64,000 nt of DNA from Vombatus ursinus. Lineage: Eukaryota; Chordata; Mammalia; Diprotodontia; Vombatidae. The notes under the pieces were generated by a model, which saw nothing but the letters and a program-made list of their open reading frames with translations, was not told the DNA's origin and ran no database searches. The stretch is from NCBI RefSeq assembly GCF_900497805.2, contig NW_020954599.1:44811241-44875240 (forward strand). Direction: 5' to 3'. This document shows, piece by piece, positions 1 to 11,095 of the stretch (positions are counted from its first letter, which is position 1; every line of letters begins with the position of its first letter). A program made the position numbers and the translations under genes.

Positions 1-119
1 TTAATAAATGTTTCTCATCTTGACTTGCTAACTTCAGTCCTGCTCATTAAAGGAACATAAGACTTTCATTTTGTGTGAGTGGATTTATCCAATCCTAATA
101 CCAACCTAATATAATTCAA
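1..119. other. unassigned sequence
   Basis: AT-rich, apparently single-copy sequence at the window edge. I see no gene, RNA or recognisable repeat in it. Confidence 0.4.
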
Positions 120-225
120 GAAACATTTATTAACCATCCGCCATGTGTAAGGCACTGTGCTAGATATGGGAGCTGCAAAAGCAAACAACAGAACTTGTCC
201 TCAAGGAACTTACATTCTTCCTGCA
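120..225 (-). mobile_element. L2 LINE 3' end relic, antisense
   Basis: Antisense L2 3' end. It shows the order 'atttatta', 'aaggcactgtgctaga', then 'ctcaaggaacttacattct', which is the reverse of the familiar L2 tail (a stop-rich 3' untranslated end finishing in 'aataaatg'). Only the last hundred bases are recognisable and the copy is diverged. Short reading frames across this region on both strands have no family resemblance and are treated as noise. Confidence 0.6.
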
Positions 226-1914
226 TATTATGGGATATTGGTATATGTATATGTAAGTGTGCACATTCATGTGTATTTGCATGTGTTTGTTTTGTCTTTT
301 CTGTTCTGGTGCTATTTCTTGGATTCTTTTCAGTATATCCTCTAGCACTGATTTTCTCGTAGATGTCAAAGTTATTGAACAGTGTGTATATTCCACAGTT
401 GAGGGCACAAAGGTGATCAAAGCCTGTGAAACTATTTTTGATCCAATTGCTAGGCAATTAGATGCTTCAGTTCCAAATCTTCCAAGAACAAAATTTTAAA
501 CATAGATAAACTTTGTTCCTATAAAATGAAGATTACAGCCACAGAAAAGACAATTGAAAGTGTGAGGAAAGACAAGAAGGCAGACCATAAATAAGGAATA
601 GACTTCATGTTTACAAAAGCGATGTTTCTAATATCTAGAAGAAAAAAGATGGAAATGAGCCAGTATTTGAATAACAATGATATAAAAGAAAACTCTTCTT
701 TCATTTCTAAGAAGGCATCATAAATTGCTCAAATGCATTTTTCTCTGGGTCTTGAACCCCAGATATTTCAGTCTGGTGGAAAAGAAAATCCCTCTAGTGA
801 TATGAAGCCTTGAACTTGAGGATAAACTATTAGCTATAAAACCTCTCAGAATGATGAACTAGTTGGGCTTTAGATTCAACAAACACTGATGCTGGTTGGT
901 GAACTAGAACAATCAAATATTTCCCTTAGCAATATTTGGGACTTCGATGAATTTCCAGGCATTTTGAAAACAGACACATGCAGCCATTATATCAGTCAAC
1001 CTACAAAGGAAACTCCCGCCCTCTTCTGATAATTGCTACTAACGGTTCTGGGTTCTTTTAGACTTCTATTTCCACTTGATCAGGTTAGACAGCAGGATTG
1101 TACCTGAACGGTTCATGGTAAGAGCTGCCTGCCACATTTAGGTGATCCTTCCCATATATAGACTATATGCTCTGCCACTGAATGACTTTAATGTGAAATC
1201 ATTATGACTATGGAGGGCCCGGGGTACAGATGGGAAAAGTATAGGCTGGTGTGAGAGAGAAGATGGGAAGGGGACATAGGGAAATCCTGTTTTTTATTCC
1301 TATATCATCTGGGCTACATGGTTGAGATTTATTACACTCAGAAAGAAAGAAGTTTTCTAGTCCCCCATGAAACCAGGTTTCATGGGCAATGGTATGGATA
1401 GGAGCAAGAATTTCCTTTTGACTTTCCTTATGGCACAAACAGTGAAAAGGTGCCGTCAGGAGACTCCAATCATTCTCCTGTGGGATATTTCTTCACTTTT
1501 TTGAACATGGAATTTTTTCAGCTGCAGGGCACCCCAACCGAGACATATATATGGTTCAGTGCTGTAGTCTATTTATGGTGAAATGGGACCCTTTCTACAG
1601 GTAAGTAAAAGGTAGACAAAACATCCACCAATTGTGAGGCCTTCATTTTCTCCTCTAATTTATACTTTCTTTCCCTCACTTTCACCTTATATCTATAAAT
1701 ACATTTAATATCTCTCTATATAATTCTTGCCAACTATATACGCTATAATAATTCTTGCCAACATTTGGTACAATTAATTTTATTTTAATAAAAATCACAT
1801 ATTTTTATTTTAATAAAAATATTTTTAAATACACATTCTAATTTAATAAATAAATTTTTTTCAGATATGTCAAGCAGACTCATCTATGAAATGTTCCTAA
1901 GAAGATTCAATTCA
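226..1914. other. single-copy sequence, no gene seen
   Basis: About 1.7 kb in which I recognise no exon or repeat. It is AT-rich, most strongly at 1,680-1,860 (runs of TATA and TTTTAATAAAAAT). The frame at 1,208-1,438 on the minus strand has no recognisable domain. Confidence 0.4.
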
Positions 1915-2530
1915 GTTAAATTCAGTTTAAGAAGTTATTTAGTGCCTGTTGTATGCAGAGTACCATTCTAACCATATTCATAAAATCAAAGAATGTTTGA
2001 GGTGGAAAAAACCTTGGAGATTACCTAATCCAGCTCCTTTTTATATCCCTTTAATGTCTTCTAAATTTCTACCATTAAGGAAAAATAATAAAGAAATTTT
2101 GATAGAGATTCTAGCTTTGCCAAACCATACAGCACATCCTTTTGCTTCCTGGCAGGAATTTCAATTGGATAGTTGTCTAATTCATTCTTAAAAATTTCCA
2201 GACTGTAAATTTCTATGTCATGTTCCATTCAACAACCAGTACATTATGGCTATTAATTCATAATGAGCTATTGATAATTATATAAAATACAAAATCAATT
2301 AAACTTGATATTGAAAAGGATAGGGCCTACATCTGGGATCTCATCCTTATGGAGAACTATAAGATCTGGAAAAACCTTCCATTAACACAGTTGGAAACTT
2401 CTCTACCATTTATAGTCCTACAGACTTGTCTAGAGCACTGAGAGGTTGTGACCGGCCTAGGGTTAACATGACTAGGATATGTAAGGAGATTTTCCTGATT
2501 TTAAGATCAGTTTTCTATCCATTACATCAC
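1915..2530 (-). mobile_element. L2 and MIR-type SINE relics, antisense mosaic
   Basis: A short antisense L2 tail (about 1,915-1,975, 'gtgcctgttgtatgcaga') is followed by antisense MIR-type SINE pieces. One lies at about 1,985-2,060 ('aatccagctcctt') and another at about 2,370-2,530 ('gcactgagaggttgtgac' to 'ctatccattacatcacact'). The intervening bases are too diverged to assign. The frame at 1,949-2,191 is a by-product of this mosaic. Confidence 0.45.
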
Positions 2531-2689
2531 ACTATCTAATGTAAGTACTCAGTCTACATCATAATTTCTAATGCACAATGAATGACTTATTGTTAACAAC
2601 CCAAGTCATCCTAACTGAATGCAACAGGTATTCTTTACATTTAGATGAAATTTTGAAGCAAGGATCAATGGGTAAGGTAATTTGAAATT

Positions 2690-2850
2690 ATTTTATAATG
2701 GATGTTTTCTCTCTCATTAGATAGTGAGTTCCTTGAGAGTACTGGCTATATTATTTTTCTCTTTGCATCCCCAGCACTTACCTCAATACTTTGTATGTGC
2801 TATTTGGCTAATAAATGCTTTTTCATTTATCATTCATTCATTCATTTGTA
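2690..2850 (+). mobile_element. L2 LINE 3' end relic
   Basis: Sense L2 tail: 'gtgagttccttgagag' near 2,725, 'catccccagcactta' near 2,767 and 'ctaataaatgctttttc' near 2,808, ending in a short (ATTC)n run. This is the usual order at the 3' end of mammalian L2. No coding part remains. Confidence 0.8.
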
Positions 2851-3439
2851 TTCTCTTGTGTGAATTATGAGGATAGAGCCCATCTTGAAATTTAGAGCCC
2901 TGGACTAATTATTCAGCAGTTATCTCTTTATCAACTTTTATTTTAATTGGGTAATAAAATGTCTTTGTAGTCCTCCTAGGCTGACCAGGACCCCCAGTTG
3001 ATAAATAGGATTTGGGTCACCAATGTTACAAATCAAAACAAACCTCAAAGTCTTAGGATACATGTCACAATTGATCTTAGGAATGGGGAAAAAGTTTATC
3101 CTCTTGCTGTTGTGAGACAATATCATATTGTTTGCGTAAAGGAAGTGTAAGGCTTTTTGAAGTTGTATCCACACTAACGTAGAGAATTGATACCCTGTTT
3201 TTTGAAAGTCTGAAAGACACAATTTAGTTCAAATAAACTCAACAAACATTTCTTAAGTGACTCCTTTGCTTGAGACATGGTATAGCTAGATAAGTGAGGC
3301 AAAAGTGAAGTATGTTTGTATGTACGTGGTTGTTGTTGCTTGTTGGATAATTGCCTAAATTGTACACTTCACTTGGCATATGTAGATGTAGTCTCCAACC
3401 AAAAATGGAACACTGGATGGGGAAGCCAAATTAAAAAAA
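2851..3439. other. mostly unassigned sequence
   Basis: No gene seen. A weak antisense L2 end may lie at about 3,230-3,310 ('caacaaacatttcttaagtg'). The minus-strand frame at 2,938-3,222 has no recognisable domain. Confidence 0.35.
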
Positions 3440-4130
3440 AAAAGTTGCTCCAAGCTAAAAATGTTCAGGCACACGCAACATTATGAAGTTTGTGTGCTGG
3501 CAGAGAAACCCAGCCTTAATCTGTTTTAAAACAAATAGATTGTGTACAGCTGTCTCTATAGCCCAGGCAAAATGATGATTTAATGTTGATTAAGAGAGAA
3601 AGCCTTTGAAGTGAGTGAGGCAGGAGCCCCTAGTATGTCGTTAGTGATCATTATCAGTCTTTCCCTGAAGGATGACTTGGTGCCAAAAGCTCTTTTCTCC
3701 AAGCTGGTTAAGGTGGATTCAGGAGCAAATGCTTTGTATGTCTGAAAAGGCCTTCTCCTTCACAGGCCTCTGATGTCTTATTCTTTTAGGATCCTGCGTG
3801 TCTGAGAATAAGCAGATGCAGCCCTTTTCACAAGAAGGGGCAAGGTCCACCGCTCTCCTGCATCATGGCATTATTTATTCATCATGAGGGCAGCAATAGA
3901 GCATGTACCCTGCAGGAAAATCAAATCAGCCTTCTTTCTCCCAGCAGCTGCACTAAGCAGAGAAAAAGCATTTGGCTTTGACTCTGGTTAACCAAACACT
4001 TATGTGGATCATTAAATTAAAGGATGCAAATGAAGAGTCATATTTTCATCCCATCTAATGTATTTGCCTCACTGGTCAGGTTTTGGCTAGGACCTACTGG
4101 GGAGTTTAAAAATTTGTAGTTTTGTGAGGT
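3440..4130. promoter_or_regulatory. candidate conserved noncoding element (enhancer-like)
   Basis: A repeat-free block of balanced composition, unlike the AT-rich surroundings, with many recognisable transcription-factor words. There is an E-box CAGCTG at 3,547-3,552, homeodomain-like 'ttaatgttgattaag' near 3,579-3,594, 'ggttaacc' near 3,987, and a perfect POU octamer ATGCAAAT at 4,024-4,031 close to 'cattaaattaaa'. No open frame of note covers it. That it is an enhancer is inference; conservation in other mammals was not tested. Confidence 0.35.
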
Positions 4131-4599
4131 TGTCTTTGGAGAACCCAGGAAAACAACACTTCATTTACTGAGTGTCCATTTACCAAGTGTAACTGGAAAG
4201 GAAAATTTTGTGTATTAGTTAGCCTCAAAATATCAATCTGTCTTTCTTTTTTGGCTACAGTCTAGGAGGATGGTTCTTTGATAATGGAGAAAGAAACAAA
4301 AAAGGAAAGCAGAGGAAAATGTTTATGATGCCCCAAAGTCTCCAGTAAAACTGAGTTGTTTTTTTCCTCCTTCCTGGAGACTGCACACTCAAGGATTTCA
4401 TACAAAGATTTAGAGAATATACAACCTAGGGTGCTTTAAAAAATTACATGATGATGTAGACAACTGCAAGATTCCATAAATTCGTATTTGCATTAAATGA
4501 ATTATAAAAGCAAATATTTCTTTCCGAGATAGGCCACAATTATCCTAGACTTTAGGAAGTTTTCATTTGCCAGTTTGTTCTTTAATACAACTACATAAA

Positions 4600-4860
4600 A
4601 TTAACTTACCATTTCCTTCTTTTAAAAAATTACTTGTCAAAATTTCATATGTATCCTTTATTTTCACACCATCTTTGTTTCCAACATATTCCTCTCCTCT
4701 TCCCTCCCCAAAAAACTAACTTTTATAACACAGAAGGGAAAAAAAAAAGAAAGAAGAAAAAAAGCCAGTTCAGCAAAACTAACCAACACATCAACTGAGT
4801 CTGAAAGTACATTAAATGAAAGGTAGCATTCAAACTTATCCCACTCAAGGATATCTTGTC
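4600..4860 (-). mobile_element. L1 3' untranslated relic, antisense
   Basis: Antisense remnant of an old L1 3' end. It resembles other antisense L1 tails in this window: a pyrimidine-rich 'cctctcctcttccctcccc' near 4,692, an A-rich stretch at 4,738-4,764, then 'ccagttcagcaaaactaacc' near 4,766 (compare 'tagttcagccaaagtaacc' at about 8,012-8,030). No coding sequence remains. Confidence 0.55.
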
Positions 4861-4884
4861 TCTCTCTATTCTGGAATTCTCAAA

Positions 4885-5095
4885 CTTGGGAAACTAGGGG
4901 AAAGAGCACTGGTTTTGCAGGCAGAATGGGTTCACATTTCCCAGTTCTGGCACTTAATGCCTGGGTGACCTTGGGCAAATCACTTCCATTCTCTGGCCTT
5001 AGTTTCCAAATATGTAAAATGATGGGGTTGAACCAGGTGACCCCCACGTTTTGCAGCTCTAACTATATAATGTTAGAATCCATAGTCTCCCATTT
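4885..5095 (+). mobile_element. MIR-type SINE
   Basis: Sense MIR-like SINE. It has a tRNA-derived head ('gagcactggttttgcaggca' near 4,905), then 'gggtgaccttgggcaaatca' near 4,963 and 'gtaaaatgatggggttgaac' near 5,015. It ends in the usual 'gcagctctaact' region, without an L2-type tail. About 200 bp and diverged. Confidence 0.75.
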
Positions 5096-5099
5096 CTAC

Positions 5100-5544
5100 A
5101 AATAAGAGGGGGAAGTCCATTTTCCCTTCTTCAGGACAACTCAGGGTTCATTTCTATGTCATTGTGCTTAGAGCTTATACTTGTGCAGGAAATGTTCAGA
5201 ACATCTTAGATCATTTTCAGTATTTTTTGCAATTTCTGAAGCAGCCAAGCAATAGCCATCCTGCTTTGGTGAATTTAAAATTCAAAATCAGTAATGTTCA
5301 GTATTCCATTTGTACCATTTCTTTGGTGTAAGAGCCACCACAATGAGATTAGTGAGAATTAATGAGAAGCACATAACGACACGTTTTAAAAAAGGGTCAA
5401 ATGTGTATAATGGAGAGTATGCACACACCCCTGAAATCTCTGATCCATCAAAGTCCCATGGTACCGGAGGGTAATGTCAACCAAAGACTCTGGTAGAGGG
5501 GATGATGAAGTTAAGGCATTATAATGTGCAGTGAATACGTAGAC
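5100..5544. other. unassigned sequence
   Basis: No gene or repeat recognised between two MIR-type SINEs. Confidence 0.35.
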
Positions 5545-5780
5545 AGCAATCGATCCAGTCAGAGAACCTAGGTTGAAGCTTCATCCTTGCGCCTACTGGC
5601 TCTGTGATCTGGGCAAGCCTGTTTGAGCCTCAATTTAGAGGAATTGAGGCATGGGCTATACTCATTTGTAAAACCGATATCATATCACATATCAGGGTTG
5701 TTGCAGTAGTCAAATGAAATTGTGAATGTCAAGCACCATGTTATTGCAGCATGCTGTATAAATATCAGCCATTGTTTTAT
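5545..5780 (+). mobile_element. MIR SINE, diverged
   Basis: Old sense MIR: 'ctggctctgtgatctgggca' near 5,598, 'tttgtaaaaccgatatcata' near 5,666, 'cagggttgttgcagtagtca' near 5,693 and an L2-like tail 'tataaatatcagccattg' ending near 5,775. All four landmarks are in MIR order, with several small changes. Confidence 0.7.
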
Positions 5781-6960
5781 TTCCAGCTAAAATGATAAGA
5801 ATAGTTGTTTGTCTTGTGAACTGGTCGTTTTATAGGTATAGACCTGGTTTGCATCATTTAACCATCTTCAATTTTTATGTTTCCCTTTTATCCCACCAGC
5901 TTATTTTTCAGGCATAATAATTTACTGCTTTTCAGCTTATCCTCTTTGGTTAATCTCCCTTTTTGCTCTCATCTTTGACTTTGTTACCACTGCATTCTCC
6001 CGTACAGAATAAAGAAGCAAGTCTGTAGATAATCAGCATGTAAAATTCCTATAAAATACCCAAAGTTGTATGTTTTCTCAAGCTGCAATATGTGCTTTAA
6101 AATGTGGAATGCAGATGACTAGGATGAAACTTCTTAGAATTACACACAAAGATGCTCAAGAAAAAAAAATCTCCCTAAAAAGTAGTTTGGGATATATTCC
6201 CTTACCCCACTCCTCATTATAGACTTTAAGATTTGCAAATCTTAGCAAAATTTGCTGGCTTTGATAATGCCAAAAGCTCATCATTCTTTAGATGTGAATG
6301 AATATTTTCATTTATTTATTTATTTATTAAATATTTATCACCCTTTAATGAATAAATATGCCTGCGTTCTATTTTTATTTGTCAATTCCCTTTAAATAAA
6401 GTCATTTAATGCTCAATTGGCCTCTCTGAAAATTTGATTCCACGTTAATTTCCCAGTTTCAATTGTGCTTTGAAGAAATTGAATTTTGATTTGGCTGTTT
6501 TTCAGCACTGATGACTCACCGTATTTTTTTAATGTAGAAATACAAACAAAACACAGATTGTCATTAAAGTGCACATACATATACATGAACATACATATAC
6601 ACACACATGCATGTACACACATAGCCCAGGGAATTATTCATGTTTTGTGTGACTTGATGAATGGACATCATTTGGAAGATAAATATAATTTGGCTATTTC
6701 AGACTTTTTTAAACTTTGTGAAATATTTAGGATGAAAATGATTTTTAATTGCCCAGTGATAAAAACTGTTCAGCAAGAGAAAAGTCCACATGTGCTTCAA
6801 CTGCAGACATATAAAACCAGTATGACAAAGAGGATCATTAAACAATCTGATTTTCTTGTTGGTTAGGTTTAATGCTGTTGGTATAGTATTAAAATGTAGA
6901 ATTTGATAGCATGTCTTAAAATTTTAATGATGTGTTCATGAATATAAAACATGCTCCTAC
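5781..6960. promoter_or_regulatory. repeat-poor stretch, possible conserved noncoding sequence
   Basis: About 1.2 kb without a clear interspersed repeat. It holds a (TTTA)n tract at about 6,308-6,330 and a CA/TA-rich patch at about 6,573-6,622. Blocks at 6,000-6,140 and 6,430-6,720 have even composition and words such as 'gcactgatgactca' (6,505-6,518, AP-1-like TGACTCA). The frame at 6,486-6,866 (126 codons) crosses the CA-rich patch and shows no domain. Regulatory function is only a possibility. Confidence 0.2.
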
Positions 6961-7384
6961 CAGTGACTTTATGACTTCTCCTCTGCATAATTAGTGGTAT
7001 CTGTTTTATGAGCTTACTGTTGTTGCCTTGATCCCATGAAAATGTGAAACCACTGTAATAATTTACACCATTCCAAAGCTTTAAAGATACAGGCTGCTTC
7101 TTTCCCCCAACTTTAACTTTTAAATTCTAAAATAACAGTCACAATGAGATCTGTGAATAGTTTTTTTTTAAAACATACACTCAAGAGAATTAGAAATAAT
7201 GTACTATTTTTAACATTTCATCTATAGCATGATGTTGATTGTATATATTACATAATCTATTACCCATAGAGGTAAATCTCTAGAATCCCATCCTCCTCAT
7301 TTTTTTTTCTTCTCCCACTCTATAGCTGAAAGTACAGGAAAATCTCCTTGGAGAACACTTTGAAATAATTGGGTGTGTAGTACT
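6961..7384. other. unassigned AT-rich sequence
   Basis: No gene or clear repeat seen before the L1 tail that starts near 7,385. Confidence 0.3.
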
Positions 7385-7775
7385 AGCAACATTGTGTGAT
7401 GATCAACTATGAGAGACTTAGCTCTTCTCAGAAATACAAGACAATTCCGAAAGATTCATGATGGAAAATGCCATCCACATCCACAGAAAGAACTGTGGAG
7501 TCTGAATGCAGATCGAAGCATACTATTTTCACTTTTCCCTGCCTTTCTCATGGATTTTCCCTTTTCTTCTGATTCTTTTTTTCACAACACGAGTAACGTG
7601 GAAATATGTTTAACATGATTGCACATGTATAACTTGTATCAGATTGCTTGCCGTCTTGGGGAGGAGTAAGGGTAGGAAGGGAGGGGGAAAATTTGGAACT
7701 CAAAATCTTATAAAAAAATGAACATTGAAAACTATCTTTACATGTAGTTGGAAAAAATAAAATACTATTTAAAAA
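7385..7775 (+). mobile_element. L1 LINE, 5'-truncated 3' untranslated region
   Basis: L1 3' end truncated to about 390 bp. It shares 'gagtctgaatgcaga' (7,498-7,512) with two other L1 copies here (51,231-51,245 and 56,753-56,767). It then has the pyrimidine-rich stretch, the G-rich 'ggaagggagggggaaaa', 'tttggaactcaaaatctta' and a final 'aataaaata'. The frame at 7,409-7,618 lies wholly in this untranslated tail and is not a gene. No clear target duplication was found. Confidence 0.9.
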
Positions 7776-7904
7776 TGTGTGTGATGTTTACAATCTTGAA
7801 AGTAATTAAGGTAAATGAAGAAAAAACATCAAATCAAGTGTTATTTTGGAGGCTCAGAAAAGTCCTAAATAAATATGATGTGAAATTTAAAAAAAAATTA
7901 GTTA

Positions 7905-8180
7905 TGTGTGTATTTTGATTTTTTATATTACTTACATTTCTCTGTGTATACTTCCTTCTCCCCCTCCCAGAGAACCATTTCTTTTAATAAATAATTTTAA
8001 ATGAGGGGAAAATAGTTCAGCCAAAGTAACCAATATATCCAAAAAATCTGCCCATGTTAAATTTGCAGTGCTTCTGTGCTTATAATCTGTAAACCTTAGT
8101 TTACCCTGTCTTTTGTCTGGTTTTCAGCATTTTAAAAACTTTGAAGACAGAATTGAAGCATCTCTTTGCACCTTTGCTTT
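7905..8180 (-). mobile_element. L1 3' end relic, antisense
   Basis: Antisense old L1 3' end with 'ccttctccccctcccagag' near 7,952 and 'agttcagccaaagtaacca' near 8,014. It is less well kept than the sense copy 130 bp upstream, so the two are probably separate insertions of different age. Confidence 0.5.
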
Positions 8181-8599
8181 TCTGAACACATCTGGTTATT
8201 TTAAATTCTGTGTTTTTATATCATTTAGCTACACAAAGAGCTTTTGGGAGTCGTTTCAGTAGCTTGGATTTTCTTTTATAATTAACTGCATAATGGAAAT
8301 GTAACCTGTGGCTCAAAAGTATTCAATATTATAAAATCTAGATTTTTTTTGCTGGTAGCTAATAATGATGAAAAATCCTAATAATTCACTTATTAAAAGT
8401 CCTAAGTAGAAAAGTTTATTAATAAGAAAAGTCTAAAATAAATTGTATTTTGAGTTATTAAAACATGTCTAATAGAAACATTAGTTTAATATTTTGTTTT
8501 GGATTAGGGTTAAGTTTTAGGGCATTCAATATAGAGCCTGTGGCAAAGTGAAAAAAAAATCTATTGTGTCTAATTGGTTCTTCTACTCGAGGTTTGACT
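8181..8599. other. unassigned AT-rich sequence
   Basis: No gene seen. AT-rich with several A/T homopolymers. Confidence 0.35.
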
Positions 8600-8825
8600 G
8601 ATTTTTTTTTCAATCAGGCTAGTGCCTTCTCCCTATTCATTATCTCCGATTTGTCCTTTATGCAGCTTGTTTGTACATAGTTGTTTGCATGTTGTCTCCC
8701 TTGCTAGACTGTGAGCTCCTTGAGGGCAGGGACTAACTGATTTTTGCCTTTCTTTGGATCCTGAGGTTCAGCACAATACCTGGCACACAGCAGGCACATA
8801 ATAAATGCTTGTTGACTTGATGTTT
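8600..8825 (+). mobile_element. L2 LINE 3' end
   Basis: Well-kept sense L2 tail: 'gactgtgagctccttgaggg' near 8,708, 'cctggcacacagcaggca' near 8,779 and the terminal 'ataataaatgcttgttgac' near 8,798. Order and spacing are those of the L2 3' untranslated end. Confidence 0.85.
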
Positions 8826-8879
8826 GATTGAGCTAACTGATTATTTGTTAGTTGTTGAGCTAGAACCTACTTTCAGTAA

Positions 8880-9030
8880 ATGATTTGGGGCTATTTTAAC
8901 AACAATAGCAAAGAATGATTAGGTACCTATAAGGTGCAGATAGTTGTCCTAGGTATAGGAAGGGATACAGGTAAAGTCATGGTCTCTTCCCCTGTGGAGA
9001 ATAAGTAAATTGTTGTTTACTAGAATAGTT
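8880..9030 (-). mobile_element. L2 3' end relic, antisense
   Basis: Weak antisense L2 tail: 'ggtacctataaggtgcaga' near 8,922 and 'gtcatggtctcttcccctg' near 8,976. Heavily diverged. Confidence 0.45.
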
Positions 9031-9054
9031 TTAAATTATCAACAAAATCCCCTC

Positions 9055-9180
9055 CTGCTGCTTATTCCTTGTGGGGCATTGGACAAGTCACTTTTCCTCC
9101 ATGAGACCCAGTTTTCTCATCTGTAAAATAAGAACAATCTCTAAGGCACCTTCCAACTCTACGTTTGTGATCATATTAAT
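9055..9180 (+). mobile_element. MIR-type SINE fragment
   Basis: Sense fragment with 'ggacaagtcacttttcctcc' near 9,082, 'ttctcatctgtaaaataaga' near 9,112 and 'gcaccttccaactctacg' near 9,145. Only the 3' half is present. Confidence 0.65.
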
Positions 9181-9529
9181 TTTTTTAAAAGAGGAACAGA
9201 TATTAGAAGGTATGTTTTATTACATAAAATAAAATCTTAAAATTTCCTATTTTGGGAAAAAACAATTTAAACAATGTAGAATCAAATTATTAGAGGACCT
9301 TGAACTATCTTTCCTTCTATTTTGGTATTCCATTGAATTGTACATAAGTAATTCGAAAAGCAGTTGATGCATATGATCATAGTCCCAATTCAGTTCAATT
9401 CAGTTTGGTTCATTTCAATTCATGAGCTTTTATTAAACACCTACTATCTGCAAGGAATCGTGGCAGGCTTTGGTGATTTATTTTGTTTTTGTTGCTCTGG
9501 ACCCGAGGTTTAACTGATTTGGGAAATTG

Positions 9530-10440
9530 ATGGTGTGGAAACCTCAAACTGAGCTCATTATCTTTCCCCCTAAACTCTCTCATCTACTGCCCCTATAACT
9601 GTGGAGGGCAACACCATCCTCTCAGTCTCTCAAGCTTCAAATCTAGGAGTCATCCTGGACTCCTCACTATCTCTCACTCACCATATCCAATCTATTGCAA
9701 AGGCTTATTCATTTCACATTTGCAACATCTCTTGGATACATCCACTTCTCTACTCTGACACTGTTTTTACTCTGGTGCAGACCTTCATCATTGCAAGCCT
9801 GAACTATTGAAAAAGACTGCTGGTGGGTCTGCCTGCCTTAATTTTCTATTTGCTCCTCCTCCATTCAGCTTCATAATGATTTTCCTAGAGTTCAGGTCTG
9901 ATTATGTCATTCGCCAACTCAATAAGTCATTGACTCCCTATCAGACTCAGGATCCAATTCTTCATCCTCTTTTTGGCATTCAAAGCATTTCATAACCAAG
10001 GTTCCTCTCTCTTCCCAAATTTCCAGTCTTCCTACACCTTATTCCCTACTGCCCACTCTTCGTTTGATCCAGTGATGCTAGGGTTCCACCAACAAGACTC
10101 TCAGTTCCAGGCATGTTCACTGGCTGTGTCCCCCATGCCTGGAATATTCTCCTTCCTCATCTCTGCCTTCTGACTTCTCTGACTTTCTTTAGGTCCCAAC
10201 TAAAATTACATCTACAAGAAATTTTTTAAAACCCCTCTTAATTATAGTGCCTTCCCTCTTTAAATTACTTCCTCTTTATCCTGTACATACTTTGTTTGTA
10301 CATATTTGTTTGTCTCCCCCATTAAATTGTGAGTTCCTTGAGAGCAGAGATCATCTTACCTCATTTATGTGCTCAGAGCTTACTTAGCGGAGAGCCTGGC
10401 ATTCGGGAGGTGCCTAATAAATGCTTTATGAATTATTAAC
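9530..10440 (+). mobile_element. L2 LINE, C-terminal ORF2 remnant plus 3' end
   Basis: Longest L2 in the window, about 0.9 kb. The frame at 9,601-9,810 holds LGVILDSSLSLTHHI, a block found near the end of the reverse transcriptase of L2/CR1-group LINEs. Downstream come 'atgtcattcgccaactcaat' near 9,905, 'gcctggaatattctccttcc' near 10,138, 'gtgagttccttgagagcaga' near 10,329, and the terminal 'cctaataaatgctttatga' near 10,412. Further frames at 9,807-9,995 and 9,973-10,173 are pieces of the same tail. The element is 5'-truncated and cannot move. Confidence 0.85.
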
Positions 10441-10484
10441 TGACTACTCCCACCACTGCTACAGAAAACTTATCTGGGATTTAT

Positions 10485-10580
10485 AATCTTAGGAAGTTAC
10501 CTGAGACACTGAGTCAATGAGTGATGTTACCATGGTCACACAGCAAGTATGTGTCAGAAAAAGTACTTGAACTTAGGTAT
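10485..10580 (-). mobile_element. MIR-type SINE fragment, antisense
   Basis: 'gagtgatgttaccatggtca' followed by 'cacagcaagtatgtgtcaga' near 10,538 and 'cttgaacttaggtattcctg' near 10,567: the antisense centre of a MIR-type SINE, about 95 bp. Confidence 0.6.
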
Positions 10581-10584
10581 TCCT

Positions 10585-11095
10585 GTTAAGATAACACTTC
10601 TCTGCACAAGAGACACAGAAATTAAAGCTAGTACTTGGCTTCAAGAAACTTACATTTTATCAGAAGATACACCATGTAAAGAGATAAGTAAATAAAAGAT
10701 AATCTGAGGAGAGAGAGAATATTAATTAATTAGGAGATTGGGAAAAGCTTAATTTAAGAGGTGGTATTCAAGTTTAGCCTTTAAGGAAACTAGGGATTCT
10801 ATGAATTGGAATTTAAAAGGGAATACATTCCTTGAACAAGGAATTCAAAGGCACAAAGGAGATGGAATGTACTGGGAAAAGTGAGTAAGCTGGAATATTT
10901 AGTGTGAAGGAGAGTATTATGAAATATTATCAAGAAAAGCTAGGCTGGCCCAGATTACACAGGACTTTAAAAGCTAAAATGAGGAATTTGCATTTTATCT
11001 AAGGGGAAATAGGGACTCATTGAAGCTTCCTGATTAAGGGAGTGACATGGTCTGAGCTATACTTTAGGAAGACTATTTTGGCAACTGTGTGGAAG
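10585..11095 (-). mobile_element. L2 LINE 3' region, antisense
   Basis: About 500 bp of L2 reversed. It begins with 'cttcaagaaacttacatttt' near 10,639, then 'gcacaaaggagatggaatgt' near 10,851, 'gatggaatgtactgg', and ends with 'gggagtgacatggtctgagc' near 11,038. That last piece is the complement of the L2 stretch 'tcatgtcactcccctgc'. The order matches the antisense L2s at 19.6-20.6 kb and 53.2-53.9 kb. Confidence 0.75.

Noticed and set aside
7409-7618. 69-codon frame near 7.5 kb
   Set aside because: It lies entirely in an L1 3' untranslated region that occurs three times in the window.
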